Assembly: GCA_045810625.1 (NCBI GenBank)
Contig: JBJMVQ010000040.1
Span: 51,904-115,903 of the forward strand
Length of the DNA: 64,000 nucleotides
From: JACQFZ01 sp045810625
Lineage (GTDB): Bacteria > Pseudomonadota > Gammaproteobacteria > Acidiferrobacterales > Sulfurifustaceae
Direction of reading: 5' to 3'
Below the pieces are notes generated by a model, which saw only the letters and a program-made list of their open reading frames with translations, did not search any database and was not told where the DNA came from. A program made the position numbers and the translations under genes. How positions within the stretch are numbered: position 1 is the stretch's first letter; each line of letters begins with the position of its first letter. This document shows positions 9,944-18,961 of the stretch, piece after piece.

Positions 9944-11270
9944 CGCGCGCGGTGGCGGACTCGGTAATGCGCGCCGCGGCCGCGGGCGCGCCGAACCACC
10001 TTTTGATGCTGCCGCGGAAGTTCATCGCCCGGCGATAAAACGCGCCGCGCGCGGACGGCGGATACAGCTCGAAGCGCCGCAGCTCGCGGCTCTGCCGCGC
10101 CCAGAGAAATTTGTACTGCTCGTCACCGTGCAGGAAGTCATAAAGCGCCACCCCTTCCTCGATGGCGCTCTTGATGGCGAGCCCCATGATGACGAGCCCG
10201 ACGCTGTACTTGTTGAAATCGGGATCGAAGCCCGACTGATAAAAGTAAAAGACGCGGTTGTAGTTGAAGCCGTACAAAGCGGCCGCCGGTTGGCCGTCGA
10301 GCCGCAGCACGTACAGCCGCAGCCACCCGCGGCGCAGTGCCGCCGCGCTCAGCTCCTCATGAAACGCCAGCAGCCCGGGCTCGTGGAATGCATCGGCGTC
10401 GGCGCGCCCGCGCCAGCGCTTGCGGTGCAGCGCGATCAGCAGCCGCATCGCCTCGCGCCGCTCGGCTTCGGAATCCGCCCGCTCGAAGCGCACGTCGAAC
10501 TGCTTGCTCAAGTTCCGCAGCCTGCGCCGGAAATTGTAACGATGCGCCGCGCCGAGGCTGTCGAGATACGATTCCCACGATTGCCCGGTCAAGTCGATGT
10601 AGGGACAGAGATCCGTGGTCCGGCAGAACGAAGGCCAGCCGTGGCGCGCGAGCGCCGCGGCGAGATCGGCCACGCGCGCGTCGCGCCCGACCTGCGCCAA
10701 CTCCAGCATGCGCTTGTGCCCGGCGAGGCATTGCGCGAGCCGTGTCACCGCCGCGTGCTCGTCGTCCCGGTGAATCAGCACGTCCAAGTAATCCGAGCCG
10801 ACGCTGCCGGCGCCAAGAAATTCCAGGACCGGAAACGGCACGAGCCGCCGCATCCGGCTCGGCCGCAGCGCGAGCGGCGCGATCGCCACAAGCCGGGCGC
10901 CGCGGCGCACGGTGACGATTTCGAGCTGCCGATCCTCGCGCAGATGTTTCCACCAGGTGTACAACCACTCCCAAGTGAGGAACAGCCCGTCGGCGCGGCT
11001 CGCTTGGAGCAGCTCGTTCCATTCCGTTTGGAGCGCGGCAAAGCCGGCGGCGTTGTCGATTTTCTCCACCGCGAGCGCTGCGTCATCGGCCGCAACGCGC
11101 ATAGCGTCGGCGCCGGCCGATCGAGCGAGCGCGTTCGGCGTCGGCGTACCGTGTGCCGCGCTTTCCCGCCGGAGCGGCAGCGCCTTGTGCGAAACCGCGA
11201 CGGCAGTACGTGCACCACTCGCCGCATCGCCGGCGTGCAGCGGATCGCGTAGGGAATCGGATTCAGACAT
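9933..11270 (-). CDS. FemAB/CelD-like GNAT acyltransferase
   Basis: 445 aa. Core motifs WNELLQ, FLTWEWLYTWW, a long alpha/beta domain with RYNFRRRLRNL, and the C-terminal GNAT_6 part (AALYGFNYNRVFYFYQSGFD, then VALYDFLHGDEQYK) match the FemAB/BcsL-type acyltransferases of EPS clusters. These transfer acyl or aminoacyl groups to sugars. The first 55 residues are low-complexity; an internal ATG at residue 57 (position 11,102) is an alternative start. It could be the acceptor-side enzyme for the carrier-protein module upstream (inference). Confidence 0.8.
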   Translation of the reverse strand: MSESDSLRDPLHAGDAASGARTAVAVSHKALPLRRESAAHGTPTPNALARSAGADAMRVAADDAALAVEKIDNAAGFAALQTEWNELLQASRADGLFLTWEWLYTWWKHLREDRQLEIVTVRRGARLVAIAPLALRPSRMRRLVPFPVLEFLGAGSVGSDYLDVLIHRDDEHAAVTRLAQCLAGHKRMLELAQVGRDARVADLAAALARHGWPSFCRTTDLCPYIDLTGQSWESYLDSLGAAHRYNFRRRLRNLSKQFDVRFERADSEAERREAMRLLIALHRKRWRGRADADAFHEPGLLAFHEELSAAALRRGWLRLYVLRLDGQPAAALYGFNYNRVFYFYQSGFDPDFNKYSVGLVIMGLAIKSAIEEGVALYDFLHGDEQYKFLWARQSRELRRFELYPPSARGAFYRRAMNFRGSIKRWFGAPAAAARITESATARDVA

Positions 11271-11302
11271 CGATCAGCGCAACGTTTGCGGATGACGGCG
11301 TG

Positions 11303-12502
11303 TCAGTAGCCCAAAAGGAAACTGATCCACCACTCGCCTTCCAGGCGCGTCAGGAACGCATCGCCGCGGTGGATGGCGTGGAGCAACTCGGCATGCGGCG
11401 AATGAACCAAAATCCAGGAACCGCCGTCGTGATGGAACAGGCAGTCTTTGCGTGCATAGGCGTGAAACAACGCCGGATCCACTTGGCCCGACAGCGCGAC
11501 GACGCCGCGGCGGGCGGCATCGTCGAAAAGATGATCGAGCACTTCCTCGGCGCAACCGTCTTTCGCGCCCAGCTGTACGACGGCGCCGATACCGCGGCTA
11601 TCGCCGTGGTACAGGTACCAGCCGATCGTCTCCCGGCGGGTGTTGCGCACGAGCGCTTTGTGCAACGCGCCGGGTCCGCATTTTTGCGCGAGCGCCTGCA
11701 ACAGCCAGTCGAGCGAACGCTCGTCGTATACCGGCTGCAACGCACGCTTGCCCGCGATGGCGCCGATGGCGTCGCGCAGCGACGCCGCGTCGAGCTCGGC
11801 GCGCGCGCCGCCCGGCGCGGCCAGGCGGAACAATCGCGGCGCCACCCGCGCCGCCGCCGCATCGGTCAGCCGGCACAGCGGCCGCAACGCTGCCGCCGCG
11901 GCCGCCGGCAGGCCGCGTTTGCGCAGGAACGACAGCGCATAGCGGGCCGGCCGCAACGGGCGCGTCCAGCAGAGGCTGTAAAGGAGGGACACGCTGCCGC
12001 CGGCCGCTTCCAATATTTTCCGCGACGCATTGCTGCCCTCGGCGATTGAAAGCTGTTGCGGCCCGGCGAGGAATTGTTTCGCGAGCGCGAGCGCCGCCAA
12101 CGTCGAGCGGCCGCCCGGTGCCACCACGAAGCTGTGGCTCACTGCGGCGGTAAGCGGCCGGCCGTCGAATGACATCGGCCGCGGCAGCACGCCGAGATGG
12201 CCGAGGAGTTCGCCGCGGCTGTCTTCATACACCAGCGACGGCAGGGAATCGTCGCGCCAGGGATGTTGCAACAGAATGCGCGGCAGATGCACGGCCGGCG
12301 GCGCCCGGTCGGCTTTGGCGAATGCGCGGGCGTGCAAGTCGGCGACGCGCGCGATGTCGCCTGCTTCGAGCGGGCGCACTCTTCCCGCCGGTTGGTCCGC
12401 CGTCACGACGGTGCGGCTCGCGCCCGCGCGCACGGGATTCGCCGTCGGCGACGCGCCGCCCGCGCGGGACGAACGCGTCTTGCTCAGCCAGCGTATTTCC
12501 AC
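11303..12502 (-). CDS. GNAT-family acyltransferase, two-domain
   Basis: 399 aa from a GTG at 12502 with a GGCGGAG ribosome site 6 bases away; the ATG further upstream would add residues out of register with any family. An N-terminal GNAT domain reads VRPLEAGDIARVADLHARAF, then SLVYEDSRGELLGHLGV. A C-terminal domain ends WILVHSPHAELLHAIHRGDA. It resembles EPS-associated acyltransferases. The GTG lies inside the last codons of the truncated flavin reductase, so the two are translationally linked. Confidence 0.7.
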   Translation of the reverse strand: MEIRWLSKTRSSRAGGASPTANPVRAGASRTVVTADQPAGRVRPLEAGDIARVADLHARAFAKADRAPPAVHLPRILLQHPWRDDSLPSLVYEDSRGELLGHLGVLPRPMSFDGRPLTAAVSHSFVVAPGGRSTLAALALAKQFLAGPQQLSIAEGSNASRKILEAAGGSVSLLYSLCWTRPLRPARYALSFLRKRGLPAAAAAALRPLCRLTDAAAARVAPRLFRLAAPGGARAELDAASLRDAIGAIAGKRALQPVYDERSLDWLLQALAQKCGPGALHKALVRNTRRETIGWYLYHGDSRGIGAVVQLGAKDGCAEEVLDHLFDDAARRGVVALSGQVDPALFHAYARKDCLFHHDGGSWILVHSPHAELLHAIHRGDAFLTRLEGEWWISFLLGY

Positions 12503-12654
12503 GGCAGCTCCGCCACGGTCAGCGGCGGCTGGAAGCACGCCTGGGAAATCCAGGTCACGGTCGCGGCGCACTGCCGCTCCTCGCTGCCGGAGGTCATGAC
12601 GTACATGCCGTTGTGCAGCATTCGCAGCACCTGCTTTTTTGCGTTGCTGTACAC
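12484..12654 (-). pseudogene. Truncated flavin reductase-like domain
   Basis: A 56-codon ORF from a GTG at 12654. NGMYVMTSG, then AATVTWISQACFQPPL, matches the N-terminal FMN-binding part of flavin reductase-like proteins (normally about 150 residues). It then diverges and stops at 12484, so about two thirds is missing. It abuts the MITE/REP element at 12664-12858. The LLM monooxygenase in the same operon would need reduced flavin, so an intact ancestor may have been its partner (inference). Confidence 0.6.
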
Positions 12655-12663
12655 GATGCGTCG

Positions 12664-12858
12664 CTTAGGGAAGGTCTGAATAATTCCGTTCGTCCTGAGC
12701 CTGTCGAAGGGAGCCTGTCGAAGGGAGCCTGTCGAAGGGAGCCTGTCGAAGGGAGCCTGTCGAAGGACGAATAGTACGAGGCGTTGATGACAGTGGCCCG
12801 TTCGTGGTTCGACAAGCTCATCACGAACGGTGGAACGAATCATTCAGACCTTCCTTAG
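12664..12858. mobile_element. MITE/REP-type element with terminal inverted repeats
   Basis: The ends are inverted copies: TTAGGGAAGGTCTGAAT at the left, and its near-complement ending ATTCAGACCTTCCTTAG at the right. Inside are REP motifs of the GTTCGTCCTGAGCCTGTCG type at the left and a palindromic GTTCGTGGTTCGACAAGC type at the right (12,799-12,831). There is no ORF of its own. Such elements are moved in trans by transposases. The right end supplies the TAA stop codon of the acyl carrier protein gene. Confidence 0.7.
12699..12766. repeat. Tandem repeat, five copies of a 14-mer
   Basis: The unit GCCTGTCGAAGGGA is repeated at 12699, 12713, 12727, 12741 and 12755 (the last copy diverges at its end). 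The 14-base period is not codon-sized. It is an expansion of the inner REP motif of the MITE. Confidence 0.95.
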
Positions 12859-13169
12859 CCGTGCCGCGCCGAGCGGCCGTGATCCGGGCGCTCGGGCGGT
12901 TCCTGTGTGCCGGCGCCCGCGCGCGCCGCGGTGGCCGCGGCGATGAACACCGCGATGCGCGCGATCGAGCGGAAATTGTCGAGCTCGAGATCCGCGAGCG
13001 ATACCTTCACGCCGAATTCGTTCTCGAGCTGGACCAGCAGCTCGACGAACGACAGCGAATCGAGCGCCGCGCTGTCGAACAGGTCGGTGTCGCGCGTCGG
13101 CACCGCGACATGGAGGTGGTCGCGAAATATTTCGCTTAGCCGCTGTTCGAATCGGGCTGCATCACCCAT
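12855..13169 (-). CDS. Acyl carrier protein
   Basis: 104 aa. The phosphopantetheine site is Ser38 in AALDSLSFVELL, followed by the typical acidic helix-III segment (LENEFGVKVSLADLELDNF). The core is about 80 residues; the last 25 are a disordered Pro/Gly/Arg tail whose stop lies in the MITE end. The small stand-alone carrier sits directly downstream of a GNAT and an adenylation enzyme, so it probably carries an activated amino or other acid for sugar decoration. Confidence 0.88.
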   Translation of the reverse strand: MGDAARFEQRLSEIFRDHLHVAVPTRDTDLFDSAALDSLSFVELLVQLENEFGVKVSLADLELDNFRSIARIAVFIAAATAARAGAGTQEPPERPDHGRSARHG

Positions 13170-13713
13170 GGCCGATCTCCCGGTGCTCCGCTGTGTGTTC
13201 GCCGACGTCCGCGAGCTCGTCGGGCAACATATCGAACAGCAGCCGGTCGTAAACGCGCCCGTCGATCACGTGGCAGCGGCGCAGTCTGCCGACCGGCCGG
13301 AATCCCAGGCGGTGGATGATGCGCTGCGACGCTTCGTTGCACTCGACCGCCCAGGCGCTGATCATCTGCAGGCCCAGCTCGTGGAAGCCGTATGCGAGAA
13401 TTTGCCAGGCGGCGCGCAGCGCGTAGCCTTTCAGGTTGTAGCGCTTGTCGCCGAGCGCGATCCAGATGGTCGCGGTCTTGAAGTTGCGATCGATATTACT
13501 CAGGCCGACCACGCCGATCGGCGTGCCGTCTTCCGCGGTGAACGCACGCAGCGCGTGCAGGTCCTTCTGCGCCATGATCTTCACCGCCACCGCGCTCAAT
13601 TGCTGCACGCCGTTGCCGAAGTCGAGCCACTGGTAATTGCGCTTGTCCGCGAGCCAACCGGCGACGGTGTCGATCAGCTCAGGCGTGTTGAGGAGCTTTA
13701 GCTGTGTGTTCAC
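13162..13713 (-). CDS. GNAT acetyltransferase, RimJ/RimL type
   Basis: 183 aa. The motifs GVVGLSNIDRNFKTATIWIALGD, then GYALRAAWQILAYGFHELGL and NEASQRIIHRLGFRPVGRLR, are those of RimJ/RimL-type N-acyltransferases. It overlaps the ACP start by 8 bases and the adenylation gene by 35 bases, so it belongs to the carrier module. It may transfer the carrier-bound acyl group (for example onto an amino sugar) rather than acetylate a ribosomal protein (inference). Confidence 0.8.
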   Translation of the reverse strand: MNTQLKLLNTPELIDTVAGWLADKRNYQWLDFGNGVQQLSAVAVKIMAQKDLHALRAFTAEDGTPIGVVGLSNIDRNFKTATIWIALGDKRYNLKGYALRAAWQILAYGFHELGLQMISAWAVECNEASQRIIHRLGFRPVGRLRRCHVIDGRVYDRLLFDMLPDELADVGEHTAEHREIGHG

Positions 13714-15298
13714 GAAAGGTCTCCGCCAGGAGGCGCCGGTCGATCTTGCCGTTGGCGTTCTTCGGCAGCGCCGCGAACGCCAGCCAGTGGACCGGCATCA
13801 TGTAACCGGGCAGGAGCTTTGCCAGCTCCGCCCGCAGGGTCGCGGGCGCGACCGCCTGCCCGGTGCGCGGCACGTACGCGCAGCAGATCGTCGCACCCTC
13901 GAAGCCCTCGCTCGTCACCGCCACCACCGCGCACTCTTGCAGGCAGTCGAGCGTCGCCGCCGCGGCCTCGATTTCGCCGAGCTCGATCCGATAGCCGCGG
14001 CTCTTGATCTGTGAATCGGACCGGCCGAGAAAGTACACCAAGCCGTCGGCGCCGCGGCGCGCGAGGTCGCCGGTCTTGTAGATGCGGTCGGCGGGATCGG
14101 CGGCGTGCGGATTGCGCAGGAACACCTGCTCGGTCTTGCGCGCGTCGCGCCAGTAGCCCGGGCTGAGCCCGACGCCGCGGATATAGAGATCGCCGATCTC
14201 GCCCGCGGGCAGCGGCTGCAGCGCCTCGTCCAGCACCAGCAGCTCCTCGCCGGCGCACGCCGTGCCGATCGGAATCGCGGCGCGCGCCTCCGGCGGCTCC
14301 GACGGCATCGTGTAGTAGCTGCTCGCGATGGTGGTCTCCGTCGGCCCGTACAGATTCGTGAACCGGACGTGCGGCAGCCGCTTCATGAAGTAGCCAAGCG
14401 CCGGCACCGGGAACACGTCGCCGCACCAGAGCAACCGCTTCAACCTGGGAAAATCGTTGAATTGCACCACGTCGAACGCGGCAAGGTAATTGAGCGCCGA
14501 CGGCACGGAAAACCATTGGGTCAACCGGGACGCGCGGATCCAGTCGGCCAATTTGTTCGGCAGCACGTTCACCTCGGGCGGCACCAGGTGCAGCTCGGCG
14601 CCGGCGGCGAAGGCGCCGAAGATGTCGAACACGGACAGATCGAAGTGCAGCGGCGGATGCCCGGAGAGCCGATCGGCGGGGTCGAGCGCGAAATAGTCGT
14701 GCGCCCATTCGACGAAGTGAATGACGTTGGCGTGCGTGATGACGACGCCTTTGGGAACGCCGGTGGAGCCGGAAGTGAAGAGGATATGCGCCGGGTCCGC
14801 GCGGCGGTTCTGCGCCGGCAGCGGCGCGCTCGGACAATTCGATACATCGTGCAGCGAGAACGCCGGCGTGAAAACACCGTCCGCCGCCGGCGGCGCCGCG
14901 TCGAGCCAGCCGATCGCCAGCGACGCGCGCAACGGCTCTTGCGCGAGCAGCCCGGCGAGCACCGACGTAACATTGCCCCCGGCCAGCATCCAGCGCGTAT
15001 CGCACGAGTCGACGATCTTGGCGAGCCGCGCCGGCGGGCTCGCCGGATCGAGCGGAACGTAGATACAGTCGGCCTTGTAGATGCCGAGGATCGCGGCGAT
15101 CGCGAGCGGCGACTTCGGCATGAGCAGGCACACGCGGTCGCCGCGGCGGCAGCCGGCCGCGCGCAACGCCCGCGCCAGGCGGTTGGAAAGCGTCTCCAAT
15201 TCGCCGTAGCGCAGACGCTCGGCGCGCAGCACCACGGCCGTCGCCTGCGGGCGCCGCTCCGCCTGCGCGGTCACCCAGTCTTGGAGTAACTCGGGCAT
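13679..15298 (-). CDS. Amino-acid-type adenylation enzyme (AMP-dependent ligase)
   Basis: 539 aa ANL-superfamily enzyme. The P-loop ILFTSGSTGVPKG is at 172-184, FDLSVFDIFGAF carries the Asp that contacts an alpha-amino group in NRPS A-domains, then NLYGPTETT, YKTGDLARR, and the catalytic lysine in NANGKIDRRLL near the C-terminus. The layout resembles DltA (D-alanine ligase) and stand-alone A-domains. It would activate an amino acid as an adenylate and load the nearby ACP. It overlaps the LLM oxygenase by 28 bases. The substrate is not determinable by eye. Confidence 0.88.
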   Translation of the reverse strand: MPELLQDWVTAQAERRPQATAVVLRAERLRYGELETLSNRLARALRAAGCRRGDRVCLLMPKSPLAIAAILGIYKADCIYVPLDPASPPARLAKIVDSCDTRWMLAGGNVTSVLAGLLAQEPLRASLAIGWLDAAPPAADGVFTPAFSLHDVSNCPSAPLPAQNRRADPAHILFTSGSTGVPKGVVITHANVIHFVEWAHDYFALDPADRLSGHPPLHFDLSVFDIFGAFAAGAELHLVPPEVNVLPNKLADWIRASRLTQWFSVPSALNYLAAFDVVQFNDFPRLKRLLWCGDVFPVPALGYFMKRLPHVRFTNLYGPTETTIASSYYTMPSEPPEARAAIPIGTACAGEELLVLDEALQPLPAGEIGDLYIRGVGLSPGYWRDARKTEQVFLRNPHAADPADRIYKTGDLARRGADGLVYFLGRSDSQIKSRGYRIELGEIEAAAATLDCLQECAVVAVTSEGFEGATICCAYVPRTGQAVAPATLRAELAKLLPGYMMPVHWLAFAALPKNANGKIDRRLLAETFREHTAKAPQHA

Positions 15299-16302
15299 TC
15301 AGCGACCTCGCGCGCGCGTGCGAACGCCATGCGGATATGCATCAGCTCCTCCGCGCTCGGCGGTACATCGATGATGAACGTGCGATAGCCGAGCGCGATG
15401 TACCCGGCCAATTCCTGTCCGACGCGGTCGTAACTGCCGACCAGATACGGACACATGGTCTTGTAGTTCTCGAACGGCACGGTCCAATACGGGCTCGGTT
15501 CGGTGCGCTCGCCCAGTTCCGCCAATTGCTTGTGCCACACCGAGTCGGAAACCTTGTTCGCGAGCTGACGCGTCAGCTGGCCTTTGCGGTCCTCGGGAAA
15601 ACGCGCGCGCGCCACCTGCCACGCCTCGTCTTCGTGCTCGCGGCTGACGATGCCGACGCGCACGCCGGCTTCGACGCCGTCCGCCGGACTCTCGTTGCGA
15701 CTGTCGGCCAGCGGTTTGGGGTATTTGATCGCGGTCGCCTTCATCGTGCGCGCCGCCGCGAGCCCCGCGTCCGACGAACCGGAAACGAAGATCCCCGGAA
15801 ACAACTCCGCCGGCAACGGCGGCGCCAGCTTCAATTTGTCGACTTTGTAAAACTTACCTTCGTAGCTCACCGGCCCGCCCGCAGCCAACTGCTGGATGAT
15901 CGCGGTGTACTCCGCCAGGCGCTCGTAGCGGCTGTCGTGCGGCGTCGTGTCGTTCAGCGCGATCAAATCGTTCTTGAATCCGCCGGCGACCATGTTGAGG
16001 TAAAGGCGGCGCCCGTACAGGTAAGCGATCGACGTCAGATTTTTCGCCACCGTGTAGGGGTGCATGTAGATCGGCTGCACCGCGACCAACGGGCAAAGCG
16101 CGCGCGTCTCCTGGACGATGAGGTGCGCCAGCAGCCACGGATCGAGCAGCGAATTATCGGCATAGACGAGAATTCCGGTGCATCCCGCCTCCTCGCTCCA
16201 GCGCGCGACGTCGGCGACTTGCCGGCGGTAGGCGTGCTGGTCGGTGCCGCTCGACGGCGGACAAGTGGAGAACAGCTCGATATCTTTGTCGGTTGGTTTC
16301 AT
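15271..16302 (-). CDS. LLM-class flavin-dependent oxidoreductase
   Basis: 343 aa from the ATG at 16302 (MKPTDKDIELFST, with AGGGG upstream); the longer frame is the shadow of the neighbouring GT gene. A luciferase-like TIM barrel with LYLNMVAGGFKNDLIALND and FPGIFVSGSSDAGLAAA resembles the SsuD/alkanesulfonate monooxygenase group, which uses FMNH2 and O2. In natural-product clusters such enzymes often hydroxylate carrier-bound amino acids. Its position between a GT4 and an adenylation/ACP pair supports that role here (inference). Confidence 0.85.
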   Translation of the reverse strand: MKPTDKDIELFSTCPPSSGTDQHAYRRQVADVARWSEEAGCTGILVYADNSLLDPWLLAHLIVQETRALCPLVAVQPIYMHPYTVAKNLTSIAYLYGRRLYLNMVAGGFKNDLIALNDTTPHDSRYERLAEYTAIIQQLAAGGPVSYEGKFYKVDKLKLAPPLPAELFPGIFVSGSSDAGLAAARTMKATAIKYPKPLADSRNESPADGVEAGVRVGIVSREHEDEAWQVARARFPEDRKGQLTRQLANKVSDSVWHKQLAELGERTEPSPYWTVPFENYKTMCPYLVGSYDRVGQELAGYIALGYRTFIIDVPPSAEELMHIRMAFARAREVAECPSYSKTG

Positions 16303-16313
16303 TGCCGTACCCC

Positions 16314-17588
16314 TCAGTGTGGTGGGATTGGCGACGACCGCGGCCGTCGGCGCGCCGTCTTCTCGCGAAGCAATGTCGCATACAGCTCCTCGGTTTCGCG
16401 CACCATGCGCTCGAGCGAGAAGCATTCGGTGACGCGCCGCTTTGCTTCCCGTCCAAGCGTGCGCGCGCGCTCCGGCTCGCACAAAATCGCGCTGATCGCC
16501 TGCGCCAGCGCGCGAGGATCGCGCGGCGGGACGAGCAGCCCGTCGATGCCGTCGCGGATCAGCTCGGGATTGCCGCCGACGCGCGTCGCCACGACCGGCA
16601 CACCGGCCGCCATCGATTCGAGCACGGTGTTGGACAGACCTTCGCTGAGCGACGGCAGCACGGAGACGGCGGATTCGGAAAGCAGCGCCGGCACGTCCGG
16701 CCGAAAGCCGGTGAACACGACGTGATCGCCGATACCCAGGCGCGCGGCCTGGCGCGCCAACGCATCGCGGTAGGTGGCGTCGCGCTCGATGGCGCCGTCG
16801 CGCCGCACGAACGTTTCACCGACAATGAGGAAGCGCGCCTGCGGACAGTCGCGGACGACGGCCGCCGCCGCGTCGAGGAAGTCCTCGAACCCCTTGAGCG
16901 GGCTCAGCCGCGCGAGCATGACGACGAGACGCGCGTCCGCCGGCAGTCCGAGCTCCCGGCGCAGTCCCGGGGCGCTCGGTGCCGACGGGAATCTTTTCAG
17001 ATCGATGCCGTTGCGGATGACCGCTATGCGCTCCGGTGGGTAATGCTCCTCGATGAGCCATTGGCGGATCGATTCGGCGTTCACCAGCACGCAGTCGGCG
17101 AAGCGGCAGGCGAGCCGCTGCACCCGCTTTTTCGCGGGCGTGAGGTAGACCCCGGCATCGCGGATCGACGCGATGACGACGGGCACGCCGGCCAACCGCG
17201 CGGCGGGAACGGCGAAGACGTTCGCATAAAAATTGTAGCTGTGGACGATCTCGATCCGCTCCCGGCGCATGTCGCGGGCGAGGCGCCATTGCTGGCGCAA
17301 CGTGCGCGGCTTGTAGAGGCTGTCGATGCGGTACTCGGAAACGGGTATCCCTTGCTGTTCCAACTCGTCGAGAAAATGTCCCCAACGCTTCAAGCACGCA
17401 AAACGCGGCTCGAAGCGCACCCGATCGAGTCCGTGCGTGAGGTTCATCACCTGTCGCTCGGTGCCGCCGAAACCGAAGACCACGACGAACTTCAGCAGCT
17501 TGATGCGTGCCGCCCGCGCGACCGCGTCGGTGGCGGTAAGCGCCGCTTCGACCGGCGGGACAACCGGGCGGGTTTCGACAATGCTCAT
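16314..17588 (-). CDS. Glycosyltransferase family 4 (GT-B)
   Basis: 424 aa from the ATG at 17588, which overlaps the upstream stop as ATGA and has GGAGGG in front. The N-terminus KFVVVFGFGGTERQVMNLTHG is the GT4 acceptor loop. The C-terminal half has VIRNGIDLKRF, VGETFVRRD, and the classical donor motif SLSEGLSNTVLESMAAGVPVV with both glutamates of EX7E. A cytoplasmic sugar transferase of the EPS assembly line. Confidence 0.92.
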   Translation of the reverse strand: MSIVETRPVVPPVEAALTATDAVARAARIKLLKFVVVFGFGGTERQVMNLTHGLDRVRFEPRFACLKRWGHFLDELEQQGIPVSEYRIDSLYKPRTLRQQWRLARDMRRERIEIVHSYNFYANVFAVPAARLAGVPVVIASIRDAGVYLTPAKKRVQRLACRFADCVLVNAESIRQWLIEEHYPPERIAVIRNGIDLKRFPSAPSAPGLRRELGLPADARLVVMLARLSPLKGFEDFLDAAAAVVRDCPQARFLIVGETFVRRDGAIERDATYRDALARQAARLGIGDHVVFTGFRPDVPALLSESAVSVLPSLSEGLSNTVLESMAAGVPVVATRVGGNPELIRDGIDGLLVPPRDPRALAQAISAILCEPERARTLGREAKRRVTECFSLERMVRETEELYATLLREKTARRRPRSSPIPPH

Positions 17589-18961
17589 GCAGCCCTCCAT
17601 GACCGCACCGCTGTTGCCGGCGTCGGCGTCGCGTCCGCGCGCTCGCGCGCGCCGCGATCGGCAATCGCGCCTGCGGCGACCGCCAGGCCGGCGATGTAGT
17701 AGAAGTAGAAGTGGTAGCCCGCCGGGTGAAACGGCGCGGCAACGGCGAACGCGATGAGGCTCACGCGGATACCGCCGGCGAGCCAGTACAGATCTGCCGC
17801 CGCGGATGCCTGCGCCATTCGTTGCACCCGCCCGACGCTCTTCAAGCACGCGCGCAGCAGCAGGAGAAATAGAATCAGTCCCGGAATCCCGAGATCGACG
17901 GCGTACTGCAAATAGGCGTTGTGGACTTCGGTCCAGCGCGCGCCGCGCACTTCGTTCAGCGCCAGCACGTCCATTCCGACGCCGGCGCCGATGAGCGGAT
18001 GCTGCGCGACGTATCCCGCCGCCGCCACGGTGTCGCTCCAGCGCGCCTGCGACGAGCCGGTGGGATCGGAATCGACGTCGGTGATGGTGCTCAGCCGGTC
18101 GAGGTAGCTCGACGGCAGGAACGGCGCGGCCGCGAGCGCGAGCACGATCACCAGGTATCCCCAGCGGCGCTCCGGGCGCTTGCGCAACACCCACAGGTAA
18201 GTGGCGAAGGTCACCGCCAGCGTCACGAAGCCGGCGCGGGAAAACGTGATGACGATGCCGATCACGTCGAGACCGATGATGCCGAGCGCCGCGGCGCGCA
18301 CGAGCGGGTTGCGGTTCGCCAGCAGCAGCGCGATGGTCAACGGCAGGATCAGATTGAGCATCAGCGCCAGGTCATTCGGATTTGCCGTCAGCGCCGCCTG
18401 GTAGCCGACGATGCGCGCCTGATCGGGCGGCAGCCCTTCGTGCAAAAAGTTTCCCGAGAGAAAATTCTCCACGCCGCCGAGCGCGAGCGGAACCGCCATC
18501 AGGCTCAACGCCCAGGCGATCGTGCGCAGCCGCGCTACGGTGGTGACGACGTGCCCGAGCAGCCAAAACACGATCAGCGTCTTCAGATAGACGTCGGCGA
18601 GAAACGAAACGCTGCCGCCGACCCAATAGGAAAACGGCAGCGTCACGACGGCCCAACCGAGGAGGCAGGCGGCGATGCGCATTTCCGGCGTGAAGCGCAC
18701 CAGCGGCCGGCGCCGGATGAAGCAATCGACGACATACGTCGCCACGCCAAGCACGGCGGCGATGAGCGCGATGCGCAGCGGCGCGAGCGCCGGGAAGATC
18801 GACTGCGGCGCGATCAACAAAATGAACGTAAACACGAGCAGCGCGCGAAACGGCATTGCGCTCGGCGGCGGCGCGGTGGCGAGCGGCGGTTGCGCCCAGC
18901 CGCCGGCGCCGTCGCTCGCTACCGCCGGTCGCCACCAGGGCGCGCGCGATTGCGGATTCAC
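17585..18961 (-). CDS. O-antigen ligase/polymerase family membrane protein (Wzy_C)
   Basis: 458 aa with about 11-12 hydrophobic segments and a long periplasmic loop holding the Wzy_C signature (HPLIGAGVGMD, then EVHNAYLQYAVDLGIPG). This architecture is used for polymerising undecaprenyl-linked repeat units or for ligation; in an EPS operon with Wzx, Wzz and Wza homologues, polymerase is more likely. It starts 4 bases inside the methyltransferase gene and ends in an ATGA overlap with the GT4 gene. Confidence 0.88.
   Translation of the reverse strand: MNPQSRAPWWRPAVASDGAGGWAQPPLATAPPPSAMPFRALLVFTFILLIAPQSIFPALAPLRIALIAAVLGVATYVVDCFIRRRPLVRFTPEMRIAACLLGWAVVTLPFSYWVGGSVSFLADVYLKTLIVFWLLGHVVTTVARLRTIAWALSLMAVPLALGGVENFLSGNFLHEGLPPDQARIVGYQAALTANPNDLALMLNLILPLTIALLLANRNPLVRAAALGIIGLDVIGIVITFSRAGFVTLAVTFATYLWVLRKRPERRWGYLVIVLALAAAPFLPSSYLDRLSTITDVDSDPTGSSQARWSDTVAAAGYVAQHPLIGAGVGMDVLALNEVRGARWTEVHNAYLQYAVDLGIPGLILFLLLLRACLKSVGRVQRMAQASAAADLYWLAGGIRVSLIAFAVAAPFHPAGYHFYFYYIAGLAVAAGAIADRGARERADATPTPATAVRSWRAA

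Noticed and set aside
12699..12766. Regularly spaced repeats as a CRISPR array
   Set aside because: The 14-base units are contiguous with no spacers and no cas genes nearby; they lie inside a REP/MITE element.
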